In this document: piece after piece, positions 1 to 12,932 of the stretch
Position numbering within the stretch: the first letter of the stretch is position 1
Layout: every line of letters begins with the position of its first letter
Source of the DNA: Lutraria lutraria
Lineage: Eukaryota > Mollusca > Bivalvia > Venerida > Mactridae
NCBI GenBank assembly: GCA_964023205.1
Contig: OZ026848.1
Coordinates: 610,501-674,500 of the forward strand
Direction of reading: 5' to 3'
DNA length: 64,000 bases
Notes under the pieces: generated by a model
Told to the model about the DNA's origin: nothing
Database searches by the model: none
Seen by the model: the letters and a program-made list of their open reading frames with translations, nothing else
Position numbers and translations under genes: made by a program

Positions 1-904
1 GTCGAGTTATGAAAATGACGAATATTTTCTAAGGCGTAATCGGCAGGTTTGGTAAATTTTGAAATGTGTATTTTGAGTCAATAGCGGGACATTTCGTAAA
101 TATTTTACAGGACTTTCATTAATTGATTTAGGCATTCAAATGATACCAATTTGATTTATATTCGAGACGCTTCAGTTCCAGGACATGCCCCTTTAAGACG
201 ATCTAGAATGATAAAATATAAAAGTAGGTGTCATGCATGTTATGTAAAGCTTTATAAATCATATTACAGCGACTTTCAAAGGAGAACCAGTGTAGCTCCT
301 GAAATGATTCTTTTGTTGGTGTTCGTTTAGATTTTTGCAATATTTTTTGCTGATCTTTTCTGAATTTTAAGTAGTTTTTTTAAATTTGATTTACTGCTAT
401 AAAGCCGTACACAACAACTGATGCAATATATTAAACAGTATTAAAGAGTTTTTTTTTCATTTCAAGTGATAAATAGAATGATCATTTTTTTAGAATGAAG
501 CGTTATTCTTTATTGCAGACAATCTACCCATGTAACAGTGATGTCTCAAAACAATATTATAATCTCAGTGTTTTTTTTTTTTTTTTTCGGCAATACCTAA
601 TTCAGTGAGATTTCAAACTGTACAGCTTACCTTTGATTACATTTAATGATACGTTAGCTTTGCATGTCATAATTTTAATAGTTTAAACATATCTATTCAA
701 GAAATGAATATACAGAAGTGCAAATACAATAATATTACAGTTGCATTGGAAAACAATCTAGTATTGCATTTATCAATACCTTTCGTTGCATGATCTTACA
801 CCAGGCATGTTTGCACGTTAACTATCAGAAAGTAAGCATGGACATGGATATACATTTATTTGAACTTGAAAATAAAAGTTTAAAGAATATGAAGCTTGTG
901 TAAT

Positions 905-923
905 GCCCCCCCCCCCCCCCCCC
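905..923. repeat. Poly-C homopolymer tract
   Basis: A run of about 19 C residues sits in AT-rich DNA. Its exact length may be an assembly artefact. It creates a spurious poly-Gly reading frame on the minus strand. Confidence 0.9.
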
Positions 924-1924
924 TTCCTCCTCATTCCACATTGTCATTACATCGTTCACAGGTAATGTTATGTTTGATAAAAAAAACACAAGACAATACT
1001 TAAAAATTCTCGCCAACAATGACTGATTGTTAATGAATTAATTGTCGTTGAATTAACTGATTTTGTATCACTTTGTCATTTTCAGTCAAATGATCAAATA
1101 GGATTCCTGCATAAGTTATCATTGTTAAGTCAGGAAGATTAACCGATGTCAATTTATATAATGTTGAGACGATGGCAATCTTTTTATAACCGGTTTGTAG
1201 TTTTATGTCTTCTGAAATAATGTTAAAGCTTGTTTAATGAGTCGATTATGTCATTTAATTGTCTTAATGAAGATGAATATGTCTCGCATAATTAAAGGAC
1301 ACGCCGATATAAGTTTAAAGTTTTGCACTATAAAACTCACAAGCATATAAAACAAGTGATTTATTCGTTGATAGATACCAATTTGTTCACATAAGTACAA
1401 ACGATTGATGGTATTAATCTGCTTTAATTTCGACTTGCTTTGTAAACACTTTTTTGTATGAAATCACGCAATAAAATGTGTCTATGATGTGGAACTTGAT
1501 AAAGCTTAGAAGACTAGACATGGCCAGCATGTTCGCATTTTCGAATTGTTATTGTCTTACATTTTTTGTAAATACAATAAAGTTAAACATTTCTCGACCT
1601 AAATGAGCATGAACCAAATACGCCAGATTTCGCTTACTGCTTAAAATGTTTTTGAGGCTTGCATTTGACATTTTATGATGCAAGTTCTTGTCAGAGTCTA
1701 TCATTGCTGAATGAAATGCATACTTTTAGGATTCCGAATTCTCTTTTCATAAATTGTTATGAAGTTGATTAATTGAAATATATACATGTACATACACATA
1801 TATACGACCAAAATATTTTGCGAATAAATCTTTGCACAGACAAACATACGTTCATAATGTCTTAGTCTAATGTCAAATACTTTTCACCGCAAAAAATATA
1901 AACTTATCAGATGACGGAACTATC

Positions 1925-2275
1925 TTAACTACTCGTGCATTTTCGTAGCTGAGAAATACGCCTTGTACATAAGCGTAAGGTTACATATTTTGGTGATGCT
2001 GTTTCCAGGCACTACTTTTTCAATACTAAGTACTCGTTGTCAAGACTCGTTCTCAGAATTACAGACTCTCATGCGCGTTTATCATTTGCAATTGACAAAA
2101 CTCGAACCAAGTTCCCATTGAAAGAGAAACAGATTGTTTGCATCGTTTGATTCACAGGGTCAGCCATGATGGAAAGTAGCACGTGGACAACAACAAAATG
2201 GCGTCCTGACCAATATATCTGAGGCATTCCTTCTTTAAACAAACGCCGAGGAGTACAGATTTGTGACGGAATAAA
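1925..2275 (-). repeat. Dispersed repeat, diverged copy of 10020-10440
   Basis: Read on the minus strand it follows the 10020-10440 repeat block by block. Shared pieces include CTCCTCGGCGTTTGT, an AAATGGCG block, a block around the CGAGTAGTT end, and the stretch about a CGTTATGAAAAA-like middle. It lacks the tRNA-like head of the other copy. Confidence 0.65.
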
Positions 2276-2790
2276 CACATATCAAATGTAACAGATCCAG
2301 GTTGGTAATTTATTTCACTGGAGTTACAAGAATGTGATTTATATATTACACTCATCAACTCTAAAAGGCAACATCCAAAATGTATTATGAAAGGTAAATT
2401 GAGTCCCACAGGCCACGTGTTGAAAAATGGTCATTTACTTAAAAGTCACCACTATGAATTGAATATAATTAGATAATAATTTTAGCGCTTTAGTTGGGCG
2501 TATTATACTGCTCGTCTTCTTGAATATATGGAATTATAGACAAAATTATACATCTTAGCCATGATATCGTAAATTACAGGCGAAATGTTATAACTTAGGC
2601 AGAACATCATAAATTACAGGCAATCTATTATAACTTAGTTAGAATATTGTAAAATTACTGGCGACCTTTTAATTTTAGCCCGAATAACGATCTGTTATGA
2701 CTTAGAACTTATACTAGTGTATAGACGATCAATCATAACTTGGACAGAACATCGTAAGTTACAATTTAGCATTGATTTGACGACAAGATT

Positions 2791-3680
2791 GGTATCCGTG
2801 TTATTCTCTACGGTAAATCAGACTTGTAGCCGTGTTATTCTCGAGGGTTAATCAGACTAAAAGCCGTGTTTTTCTCTACGGTAAATCAGACTTGTAGCCG
2901 TGTTATTCTCTACGGTAAATCAGACTTGTAGCCGTGTTGTTCTCTACGGTAAATCAGACTTGTAGCCGTGTTGTTCTCTACGGTAAATCAGACTTGTAGC
3001 CGTGTTATTCTCGAGGGTTAATCAGACTAAAAGCCGTGTTATTCTCTACGGTAAATCAGACTTGTAGCCGTGTTATTCTCTACGGTAAATCAGACTTGTA
3101 GCCGTGTTGTTCTCGAGGGTTAATCAGACTAAAAGCCGTGTTATTCTCTACGGTAAATCAGACTTGTAGCCGTGTTGTTCTCTACGGTAAATCAGACTTG
3201 TAGCCGTGTTGTTCTCGAGGGTTAATCAGACTAAAAGCCGTGTTTTTCTCTACGGTAAATCAGACTTGTAGCCGTGTTGTTCTCTACGGTAAATCAGACT
3301 TGTAGCCGTGTTGTTCTCGAGGGTTAATCAGACTAAAAGCCGTGTTTTTCTCTACGGTAATCGGACATGTAGCAGTGTTATTCTCTACGGTTAATCAGAC
3401 TAAAAGCCGTGTTATTCTCTACGGTAAATCGGACTTGTAGCAGTGTTATTCTCGACGGTTAATCAGACTAAAAGCCGTGTTATTCTCGACGGTTAATCAG
3501 ACTAAAAGCCGTGTTATTCTCTACAGTAAATCGGACATGTAGCAGTGTTATTCTCGACGGTTAATCAGACTAAAAGCCGTGTTATTCTCTACGGTAAATC
3601 GGACATGTAGCAGTGTTATTCTCGACGGTTAATCAGACTAAAAGCCGTGTTATTCTCTACGGTAAATCAGACACTGGCAG
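2791..3680. repeat. Minisatellite, 34-bp unit, about 26 copies
   Basis: Tandem units of about 34 bp are built on GCCGTGTTATTCTCTACGG, AAATCAGACTTGTA. Two main variants alternate: a CTCTACGGTAAATCAGACTTG type and a CTCGAGGGTTAATCAGACTAA type. Their order repeats in blocks, suggesting higher-order duplication. In the last third a third flavour, with GGACATGTAGCAGTG, takes over. Confidence 0.95.
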
Positions 3681-4690
3681 TTTATATCCGAGTTATTGCT
3701 CTATGGTAAATACACGTCACCCGTAGTACATGCTCAGTAAGGTACAAGTTTACGAGTAAATGACGATAAGTTGTTATAAAAATGAATTTCTTTGGCATAA
3801 ACACGAATTTGCCTGTGATGTGTCATTCGTATAAATAATTTTATCTCATGTACGATACAAATACTGGTTTTCAAGGAAAATAAGATTTTTGTGGGACCAA
3901 ATAACCTGAGGGTATGTTCAATAATTAAGCATGGGGGTTAATAAAAAGGCTTTCACATCACTCCGGTTACAAATTATATTGCTAAGAATTCTTAATTAAA
4001 TAGATTAATTAAGGTGTTTACCATTAAGCATCTCGTCAAGATTTTGTAAAATGAATTCCAACGAGTTGCTACCGTGGCTAAATCACAGCCATAATAAGAC
4101 TATAACCATTAAACTATTATCATGATTAATTGGCTTATGTAATTAATGTAACAAGATGACATTTTTTATTGCAGATACATTTTCCATGAGCTTACAGATG
4201 TATAACTAAGTATGAAAACTGACATTGTGTTGTGTGTAATATGATAATATTAAGACCGTCGACCGTATGACCTACACGATTATGAGGACGGTATAACCAT
4301 TAATTAAGAATTCTTCAGAGGTAAATGATTTAGCGCTTCACAGACAAGCCTGTTGTCGCGTATAATATTATGTAAATTTTATGTCAAGAAAGCAAAATTA
4401 TAATTGATATTTTGTAAGAAATAAACATTATTATAATGAGTTTTATATGTGACGCAAGAAGTTGCCAAAATATGTGACACGGCCCGCCCAGTCATTAAGA
4501 AATAAACTTTTTAATCTCAGCAGATGTACAGATGTTGATATCTCAGACAAATATTCAGCTATGTTTTGCAAACATCACTTTTTAAATCTTCATCGTCAAC
4601 ACGCAAATATAAACTCCTTGTGATTATTTTCATCCGTCACGAAAATGATCAAGATTATAAATCACAATGTGTACACAATCATTTGTAACT
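3681..4690. other. Intergenic AT-rich stretch with a 16-bp inverted repeat pair
   Basis: No coding exon was found. AAGAATTCTTAATTAA at 3984-3999 is exactly the reverse complement of 4300-4315, so a small element of about 330 bp could lie between them. No convincing target duplication flanks it. Confidence 0.35.
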
Positions 4691-4699
4691 AGCCATTTG

Positions 4700-5010
4700 T
4701 ACATACTCTGTGATGACCGGTGGTAACTGGACTACTAAAACAAAGCCTATGGTCGTGGGTTCGATTCTCGGCACAGAATTTCTCAGGAACGCTTTTTCAG
4801 TGCCCCTCCCCAACTACCGAATCATAGGAAAAGGGCGAGATGTGTATCAATGCTTTACATAGGGCACGATGAAGTACACCGATAAACAATTCCAAAGGAT
4901 TAGGGATATAAATGCCCTGTTCTCCCGTATCACACCTTCCTTCGCCTCGAAGGCGGCTCGGAAATGACCATAGCTGCTGAATGGGCCGTTACACAGATAA
5001 AGAGATATAT
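4700..5010 (+). mobile_element. SINE-like element with tRNA B box
   Basis: CGTGGGTTCGATTCTCGGC at about 4755-4774 matches a pol III B box. The 3' end, with CTCGAAGGCGGCTCGG and TGCTGAATGGGCCGTTACAC, resembles the body and tail of short interspersed elements. The A box is poor and no target duplication was identified. Confidence 0.45.
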
Positions 5011-6949
5011 GCAAATAAATCACGGAATATATTTGACAAAATGTCTCTATGACAATTATGACATTAGGTAATATAATACACTCGCTAAAACAAGGGCAGC
5101 AGACAAATACCTTCAATAGGGGTATATATGAATGTTCTCAACGATTTAATACCCAATACACCTTTTTCTATACGATAAGTTACCTGATTAACTAACGTTA
5201 TTTATTTGTCGAAATAAGGAACCATATTGCATTTGATAGGACGTACTCTAAAACAAAATTAGAAGCATATCAATTACTTGAATTATTTACGTAAACACCT
5301 GCTCAGGTGTTAAGTAAGGTAAAAAACAACAGTATTACAGTTTCCTTCGTTTGTGTACATTTATAGCGAGGTAATTATGGTAACGTAATGTAGCTGTATT
5401 CTTTGTCTCTAACGTAATAAGGTAAAGCCTCGATGTTAACACCATGATGTAACCAATATATAGATGTAACAAAATGGGCCATTTAGTTTATATGATTAAA
5501 AGTGTGTGTTCATTTCTTTGGTTCCAATAAGTAGAAGCCAAAGTGCTTATTTAAAGCATATAGACCTACTTTTCTATTGTTCTGAATTTATATTGTCAAA
5601 TCCAATTAAGATAATAGACGTAAAAGTCGAAATCAACGGCTTGAAATAAACATGTTGAAACGATTTTGAAATGGTATCGGTACTTTTAGCCTTTTTATTC
5701 AGTCAAATACAAATATCTTATGAGAATATCTTATTACATTAAGCCCTAGAACAAAAACATATTGATATCTTATTTGATCTGGGTTTTTTTCTTCAAATCT
5801 CATTTTAAATCATCGACAATTTAGAAATAAACCACTGATATTTCAACTAGAAGGAATTTATTAACAGTTATTTCTATAATGCAACTCATTCGTCATTGAC
5901 ATTGAAATTTTGTTAAAAGAAAGTGTCTATTAAATCAAATCAGACTTCAATGATAATTAAATTAAAACGTATTATAATTATTTTTTGAAAAAAATCTTCA
6001 AACACTTATTTCAGAACGAATTATAAAACACTTAAGATAAATGCTACATGAATGCAAATTATTTGCGAGAAACATGTATTTCAATGTTTTATTACTAAAT
6101 TGCAATTTAGGTTAATTGTCCCATTAAATACACGTGTTCGTAAGAAATGTATTTTCTTGATAAATTGAACATGCTGTGTACGCACACACGTTCATCTGCA
6201 TCTAAGATGTGATTTATAGAATAACTAACGTCATTTGTAAAACCTTACAATAATAAACAAAGATCTGAGAATAAACCTACAACATACCTCCAGTACTTAT
6301 TCCTTCAACGAACAACTACTTCTATGGACTACCAGAAAATAAAAGGAGTTTAAGAAGATTAAAAATCAGGTAAAGCGCGCGTCATTTGCCCATCACAAAC
6401 ATGTTGCCAAAGGCTATAAACAATTGCTCTCTTGTCTGCCTGTCTTCATAATTATCTTATATTAGATGGATGGAGTTAAATGTCAACAATTTGTTATTCA
6501 TATAAACACGCGCGCACACACACAACGATTGTCTTAGTATTTAAGGACGTGTAGGGTCATCCATTTTGTCCGAACTATAAACGAATCTGGGCGTGTCTAG
6601 ATAAATACATAACACATTGCAATAAACACACTCATTCGCCTAAATGATGACCACTAGTTTGCTTAAAAAACATGTACATAATTATATAATGTATGCAGAA
6701 AAAAACAAGAGGTCGCATATTTAGACGCTATATGATAAAACAATAAATTTATACATCATTAAAAATAGAACAAAAAGTGTTACTTGACTAAATCGGTAGA
6801 CTTAATGTCTCCTACAATGACAATATATTGTACAAATCATCAATTTAAAAAAAGAAGTTGTCTTGGTACCTAATGTATTGTATGTTGCCGTTAGTAGATT
6901 ACATACGTGGTATACACAGTTGATAAATGGAAATGGACAAACTTGTTTA
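5011..6949. other. Intergenic AT-rich stretch
   Basis: I see no gene, element or clear repeat beyond a short CA/CG dinucleotide tract near 6505-6525. Confidence 0.5.
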
Positions 6950-7137
6950 TTTTACGACCCTTTTCAACAGAGTTAATTCACCTAACAACCAGTACTAGAC
7001 TTTCATCTTCCGTAAGCAACTGTCAACTTTCTCACATATAGAGACATGGTCGGTAGCTGGGCTCGAACCAACGACCCTCTATCAAAGAGAGGTTACAGTG
7101 ATTTGAAGTTAGCGACCTTAACCACTCGACCACGGAG
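6950..7137 (-). mobile_element. tRNA-headed SINE, copy 1
   Basis: On the minus strand it starts with CGTGGTCGAGTGGTTAAGG, an A-box-like tRNA head, and carries GGTTCGAGCCC as B box. It is then followed by CTACCGACCATGTCTCT and a unique body ending near GGTGAATTAACTC. The same order and near-identical sequence occur at 52615-52850 on the plus strand. Confidence 0.75.
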
Positions 7138-7252
7138 GAGGCGGGTTTGGGAATGGATAAGAAACTGATACTGATAAATAAGATGATCCATTGTACACGT
7201 AGTCATTTCTTCAAGCCGTACACGAAGATGGTTGCAAAAAGTTGAAACACAG

Positions 7253-7600
7253 TGACGCGAAGTACGTCCTGGTCTGCAGTTTGCTCCACAAGTACGTCCT
7301 AGTCTGCAGTTTGCTCCACAAGTACGTCCTAGTCTGCAGTTTGCTCCACGCGAAGTACGTCCTAGTCTGCAGTTTGCTCCACGCGAAGTACGTCCTAGTC
7401 TGCAGTTTGCTCCACGCGAAGTACGTCCTAGTCTGCAGTTTGCTCCACAAGTACGTCCTAGTCTGCAGTTTGCTCCACGCGAAGTACGTCCTAGTCTGCA
7501 GTTTGCTCCACAAGTACGTCCTAGTCTGCAGTTTGCTCCACGCGAAGTAGTTCTAGTCTGCAATTTGCTCTTCGCGAAGTATTTCCTAGTCTGCAGTTTG
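7253..7600. repeat. Minisatellite, 30/33-bp unit, about 11 copies
   Basis: The unit is AAGTACGTCCTAGTCTGCAG followed by TTTGCTCCAC, with or without an extra GCG. Units alternate between 30 and 33 bp and decay at the 3' edge. Both lengths are multiples of three, so every frame stays open through the array and gives false ORFs on both strands. Confidence 0.95.
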
Positions 7601-8640
7601 CGCTCCGCGAATTGCGCCCTTCTCTGCAGTTTGTGATCCAAATACGTGCAGCCCACGCCGCAGATTCATATCCACAGTATTGCACACAAAAACTAACCAC
7701 ATAACTACTCGATGGATTCAACCTGACAGTTAGTTACAATGTTGGGTAAACTGTGGTGTCATTATCCGATCCTAAGGTAATTGGTCAGCTCATGTTCAGT
7801 TTGGTTTATTTCATTATCCTTAGCATATTTATAATGACATAACATGATATTAAAAACAACATCCAGTTAACTCTGTTACTCCGGCTGTATGGTAAGTAAA
7901 TAGATATATGAATACATGTACTATCGTACATCCTCGCACGCACGCATACAAACATGTATATTTACTGTACCGAGGTACTTCATTTTTAATGGAATATATA
8001 TCGCGAACATATTCGGGTATAACTCCTTGTAATAATCATATGCTCTGAATCCCTCTAAACTTACTACGTAAAGGAGAGGGTTTAGCAATAGGATTGAACT
8101 TTAACCCTAAAACCTTGTTAATCGTAACCTTATAATTGTCACTAGTTTTCGCTACTCTAAATATATCTCGTCATGTACTGTATGCTAACCCATATTCTCA
8201 GGAACGAACACATATGACAAATATATAACAAATGTGCAATCTTGCACGTATAAAAATACATAGGTACAAGAGTATACATAATAACATTCTAGATATTTAC
8301 TTGCTTAGACATCGAGGAGAATGGAATAGGGGGAGAGACCTTGCCCATGTCCAGTGTGTTTCACCCAGCGTTAAAATAAACATATTTTATACGGTTTTAG
8401 ATGTATCTGACCGGTTTAAGGAAATGTTTGTGATAATTTAGATGTGTTTTACTGGATTTGTTATTGTTAGATTTGTCGTTTCTGTTAATTATTTCGTTCA
8501 CATTCAAATCTAGAAGTATTGTTTCCCTTTAAAAAATGCCGTCCGTATTTCTGTTGTTATCAGTTATCTGATACCATAAAAACATTACTATAATAGACAT
8601 GCACCTACAGCATAAAGATATTTTTCTGATTTCAGTCATT
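7601..8640. other. Intergenic AT-rich stretch
   Basis: No gene or recognisable repeat was seen. Confidence 0.5.
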
Positions 8641-8975
8641 TAATGTATTCGCCCTCAAAAGCCGAAGACCTGAACACACGATGACCAGCTCACTTATTTT
8701 GTATTCGCCTTGACACGAAGACAGGACGAATATGGGGCGCCGATACAAAGATTTTATACCCGCCGACACGATAACTCAACAAAGTAAGATTCAGTTTGTT
8801 CGCCTATTAAAATATCGTTATTTCGCCGACAGTACACAGTATTATGTTTTTCATGTCTTCACCCTCAAAAAGTCAAAGGCGAAGAACGAATAAGTGAGCA
8901 GTTTAACGTGTGTTCGTGTCGTCCAGCTTCGGCTTTTTTGGACGAAGACACGAAGACATGAGATGGCAAAAATCA
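8641..8975. repeat. Fold-back repeat with about 60-bp arms
   Basis: AAAAGCCGAAGACCTGAACACACG through CTCACTTATT (about 8656-8712) is matched in reverse complement at about 8876-8940 (AATAAGTGAGCAGTTTAACG through GCTTCGGCTTTT). The arms are imperfect. The spacer repeats the CGAAGAC and TTCGCC words. It may be an old MITE. Confidence 0.55.
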
Positions 8976-10019
8976 CCTACCATACATGTTCGTTGTGACA
9001 TCATACACATATATAATGTTCATCATGCATATATCGGTGAAACCGCTACATGACAATTTAAGTTTATGATGCAGTTTGAAATTTACATTGCACCTGTAAT
9101 TGTTTGTGCACACAAAGACACATTTTCAACAGCAAAAATGAACAAGATCTAGCACTGAGGTCATGTATTATCTCCTTGAATACAAATGACGATTACTTCA
9201 CAGAATGCATGAAATATTTATCATCCATTGTAAGAAATAAAGCCCGTCTAGTATACTATCTCTATATACAAATATATCTAATACATGCAATAATATGTGT
9301 ATTCTTATTTCTTCACATTTGCACAAAAATGAGACATTTGACGGACCTTATGCCGGTAATTACGATTTTTCTAGACGAATTATACTTACGAGTATTTGTT
9401 TATTATAGCTGTTTGCGAGTACTTACTGTATTGTCTATTACTAGTTTGGCTAATCCTGGTCATTTGATTGGCTAATGGTGATTTCGGTCATATTTGATTG
9501 GTCAATCATTGGACCGGCTATTCGTCGCGTTACCTGTCATGTTTGACTGAATCTGTTCGTCTGTTCTGTTGTTGAAACGCAAATAAGTAATGTAGGCATC
9601 GTTCTATGATGTTAACGTGGCATAATATCGGGAACATTATTAGATGTAAGTTTAATGTGCTTGTATCATATCAGACTATGGTGGATTTGGTAGTATTTAT
9701 GGTGTACTTTATTCTATTGATGTATGGTATGGTAATACCATGTACATGTGAACTATATACATGAATGTATTCATTTGTCAAATACTCATGATTGTCAAAA
9801 TATGTGTATTATCTATAACTTGTAAATATGGTATACTCTCCATAATGGAGGAATGAATAAAGTAGACGGTCAATATCCTTTATGAAAAAAGCAACTTCAT
9901 ACAAAAAACTTAAACCAATGCTTCTTGTAATTCGTCTACCTATAACGTTTTGTTACAGTTGTTCTTGTTCTTATTTTTTACAAAAAAACATTATTTAACA
10001 ATTGAAGAATTACATTGGT
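8976..10019. other. Intergenic stretch
   Basis: There is an open frame at 9104-9475, but its composition is that of translated AT-rich DNA and it has no domain. Nothing else was seen. Confidence 0.5.
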
Positions 10020-10440
10020 CGAGCTTCCGTAGTTCAGTGGGTATGTCATCACTAAAACTTCATCGCTGATGGTTGGAATTCCACCGGGGTCAACCATATT
10101 TCACATATCAGCTTACAACCGGAGCTCCTCGGCGTTTGTCTAAACAAAGTGTCTCGGACAAAATACGCAGGCCGCCATTTTAGCTGCCGTACTTTTCACC
10201 TTGACTGACCCTGGGAGTCCAACGAAAGAAACAACATTTTTCTCTATTCATGGGAATATGATGCTCATTTTATCAATCGCAAACGATAAACACATTTGAA
10301 ATTCTACGAAAACGAGAACCTAGTATTGAAAAAGTAGTTACCGGATACCAAATAACCAAAATTTGTAACCCTACACTTATGTTCGAGGCATATATCTCAC
10401 TTACGGAAATACCCGAGTAGTTACGATTGATCAGCTAATT
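10020..10440 (+). mobile_element. SINE-like dispersed repeat with tRNA-like head
   Basis: CCGTAGTTCAGTGGGTATG resembles a tRNA A box and GGTTGGAATTCCACCGG about 40 bases later resembles a B box. The body that follows is shared, diverged and inverted, with 1925-2275. Confidence 0.5.
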
Positions 10441-12932
10441 GAAAGTCGGCGGTTCTACACTGACTGTGGTTACGACGTTTAACCCTGGTAAAAATAACAA
10501 TGACCACTTCTCAACGGAAATAACATGTTCCCAACATAACAAAAACAAGCAAACATTTCATATGATAAAAAAATGCCAAGAAGTTTCGTAAAATACGTAC
10601 ATATGTACCGCATTTATCTTAAAACTAGTTGTTGATCGTATGGTGTTGTTCTATTGTTCAAACGCGTTTTTAAACTTTCCGTTTTACATTTTATCATTCA
10701 TCTGTGGAGACAATCACATGTAATTTAAAAAAGGAATTGTCTGTTTTATCACAAATGAACACCAAAAAAAAAAAAACATACCACATAATCGACTACCTTT
10801 TTGCGCGAGTGATTTCTAATTACAGAAAAGACAATAAATATCTATACTACTTTATCAAGTAGGTTACACAACACTAAGTCTTGTTTCTTCTCATTAAATC
10901 TTTAATGAATAAAATTATGCAATTGTTGTAGCTTGTGAGATAATTTGACACAGTGTTGACAGCTAATGTTTCAACAAAAATATTCCACTATTTGTCAAAA
11001 TAACTGGGCGTATTAATTTATGAACGCTTAATGAATGAGCGATTTTGAGAAAATTGTTGTTTGTGCATCAAAAGAATTTAGACAACATTTCTAGTCGATT
11101 TACTGCAATAACCTTGGCTTAGCTTGTTTTATCATGAAATAAGGAGTTTGGTAAGAAAATTAATACATTGTTTTTGTTGTTGATCAGAATTATAAGTTGC
11201 GCAGATTTAATACCGAGTTTCAATAGCAACATTCGAATTGAATGCTGTCTCTTAATGAATGCACTCTGCAAACAATATTTGACGAAAGTTGTATTTGTGC
11301 ACTCACTTTGAATACAAGTAGTTTTGCCTGAATTAAACAATAAGTTTATTTGTTGTTTAACGGTCCATTGGACAGCGTATGGTCTTTTCAGAGCCGCCCA
11401 GAGAACCGGTATCTATGTCCCTTCTTCCTGGTTCTTTATCGGGCCCTGTGTAATGCACTGATACACGTCCGACTTGTTTCATGTGCTTTATTGAACACAC
11501 TAATGGCATCCGTAGTGGTGATGCCTCCGTGAAAAATCAGAAGCCAAGACCTTTTGATTGGGAGTCTCTTGATCCATCAGTCTGAGAAACAGAAGTCACC
11601 ATAGTAAGATAGACCATACTGGTCATATCTAATGTACTTTTAAAACTTACAATAAATTAGATGTAGTCAGTACCTGTCTGGTATTCAATTGTAAAAAAGA
11701 TCTATTCATGTTGGTATAACCAAACAATTGATCAAAATTGTCTCACGTTAATGCTTAATACGACAATAAAAGTATATAAAAACTTCATAATTTAATGAAT
11801 ATACAACAATTAAGCTTATTAACAACATTGTCGACTGTTTATCTAATATTTCATATGTAATCAGTATCTCGTTATGATATTTTTTTTTAATGTTTAAAGT
11901 CGCTATTTTCACAACTTTGAGGCGACACGTTAAATCTTTATAGCTGTTAATTAACCACATGATCAATCGACTGAAGTTGTACAAACGCATCAATACAAAC
12001 ATACGATTAATGATATTCGCTTGCATTGTGTGTTTTTTCCAAATCTTTCAGACAACTAATGGTTAACCTATAAAGCATTCGATCGTCATTGTGGCTACTT
12101 TTTTATCTAAATGGCTCTCAATAATGGCTATTGTCTCCAATTTTATTGTAATTGGATTTTAATTACACCAAATTTGTCATGATTAAGTATTAGTGTTTTA
12201 AGTGAGTAATTGTTTTGGAAAGGAAAACATGATCGGTGGCATGTTCAAATTTGAAGGGAGTTTCCATACGTTTAATTTTTTTCTGTTTAGCAAAACCACA
12301 GACAATATTTGATGACGATGAAAGTACCAATCATAGTAGCCTGATAGTATAACTATATGATAAATGTTTGCAGTTTTCTTTCTGGTGAATATTTATCACC
12401 GCAAGTCTTTGACTAAGACTTGCCTTCGATCAGTGATAAATGCTAGCAAACATCGTATCTTAAAAGTCTCATGTAAATGAAGGACATATAGTGTAACAAA
12501 TAAATGATGAAAATAGTTTAGTAAGAAAAGTTAAGTTTAATACATGATATTATAAATACATAAAAAAACACAAAGTAATCTCTTTGTCTTCAAACTGTCT
12601 CTATATGTATAAATATAGACATTATAATTCGTGCACATATGAACAAAACAAATATAAACATTTTATGACATTCTCAATTTTTTGTCCATTATTTCGCAAG
12701 CAATTGTTCATTATATGTTTGCTATATAACACTAGTACATTACATACTTCATCTGACTCAAAACGCGTTAATGTCCGACTTGGCGTGGTATAATGCTTTG
12801 CATCGTCAATTCAGCCTTTTTCGATATCGAATAACTTGAAGAAGTTACTGAAGGTAAATCGGTTGAATAGATTGTTATATATATATATATAGTTTTGCGC
12901 ATAAATAAATATATCACATTCGACACTTCAGT
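10441..12932. other. Intergenic stretch downstream of the clusterin-like gene
   Basis: No exon or element was recognised. The 3' UTR of the clusterin-like gene must lie at its upper end. An AT dinucleotide run lies at about 12873-12890. Confidence 0.45.

Larger units (their letters stand above)
1..2790. other. Intergenic AT-rich stretch
   Basis: I see no coding exon here. It holds a possible MITE end near 172-196, whose ATGCCCCTTTAA matches the piggyBac-like element at 19959-20303, a C homopolymer at 905-923 and a dispersed repeat at 1925-2275. The rest is unremarkable AT-rich sequence. Confidence 0.6.

Noticed and set aside
825..1019. Frame with a poly-glycine run
   Set aside because: It is caused by the C homopolymer at 905-923.
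3984..4315. 16-bp perfect inverted repeat pair as a MITE
   Set aside because: Each arm is AT-rich and partly self-palindromic. There is no target duplication and no second copy in the window, so it is noted only as a weak pair.
7093..7721. Long open frames on both strands with repeated CRLGRTSRGAN or YVLVCSLLH motifs
   Set aside because: They lie inside the 30/33-bp minisatellite. Unit length is a multiple of three, so all frames stay open; there is no start context, codon bias or splice logic.
9104..9475. Open frame of 123 codons on the plus strand
   Set aside because: Hydrophobic, Ile/Leu/Tyr-rich translation typical of AT-rich DNA, with no domain, no splice partner and no repeat evidence of selection.
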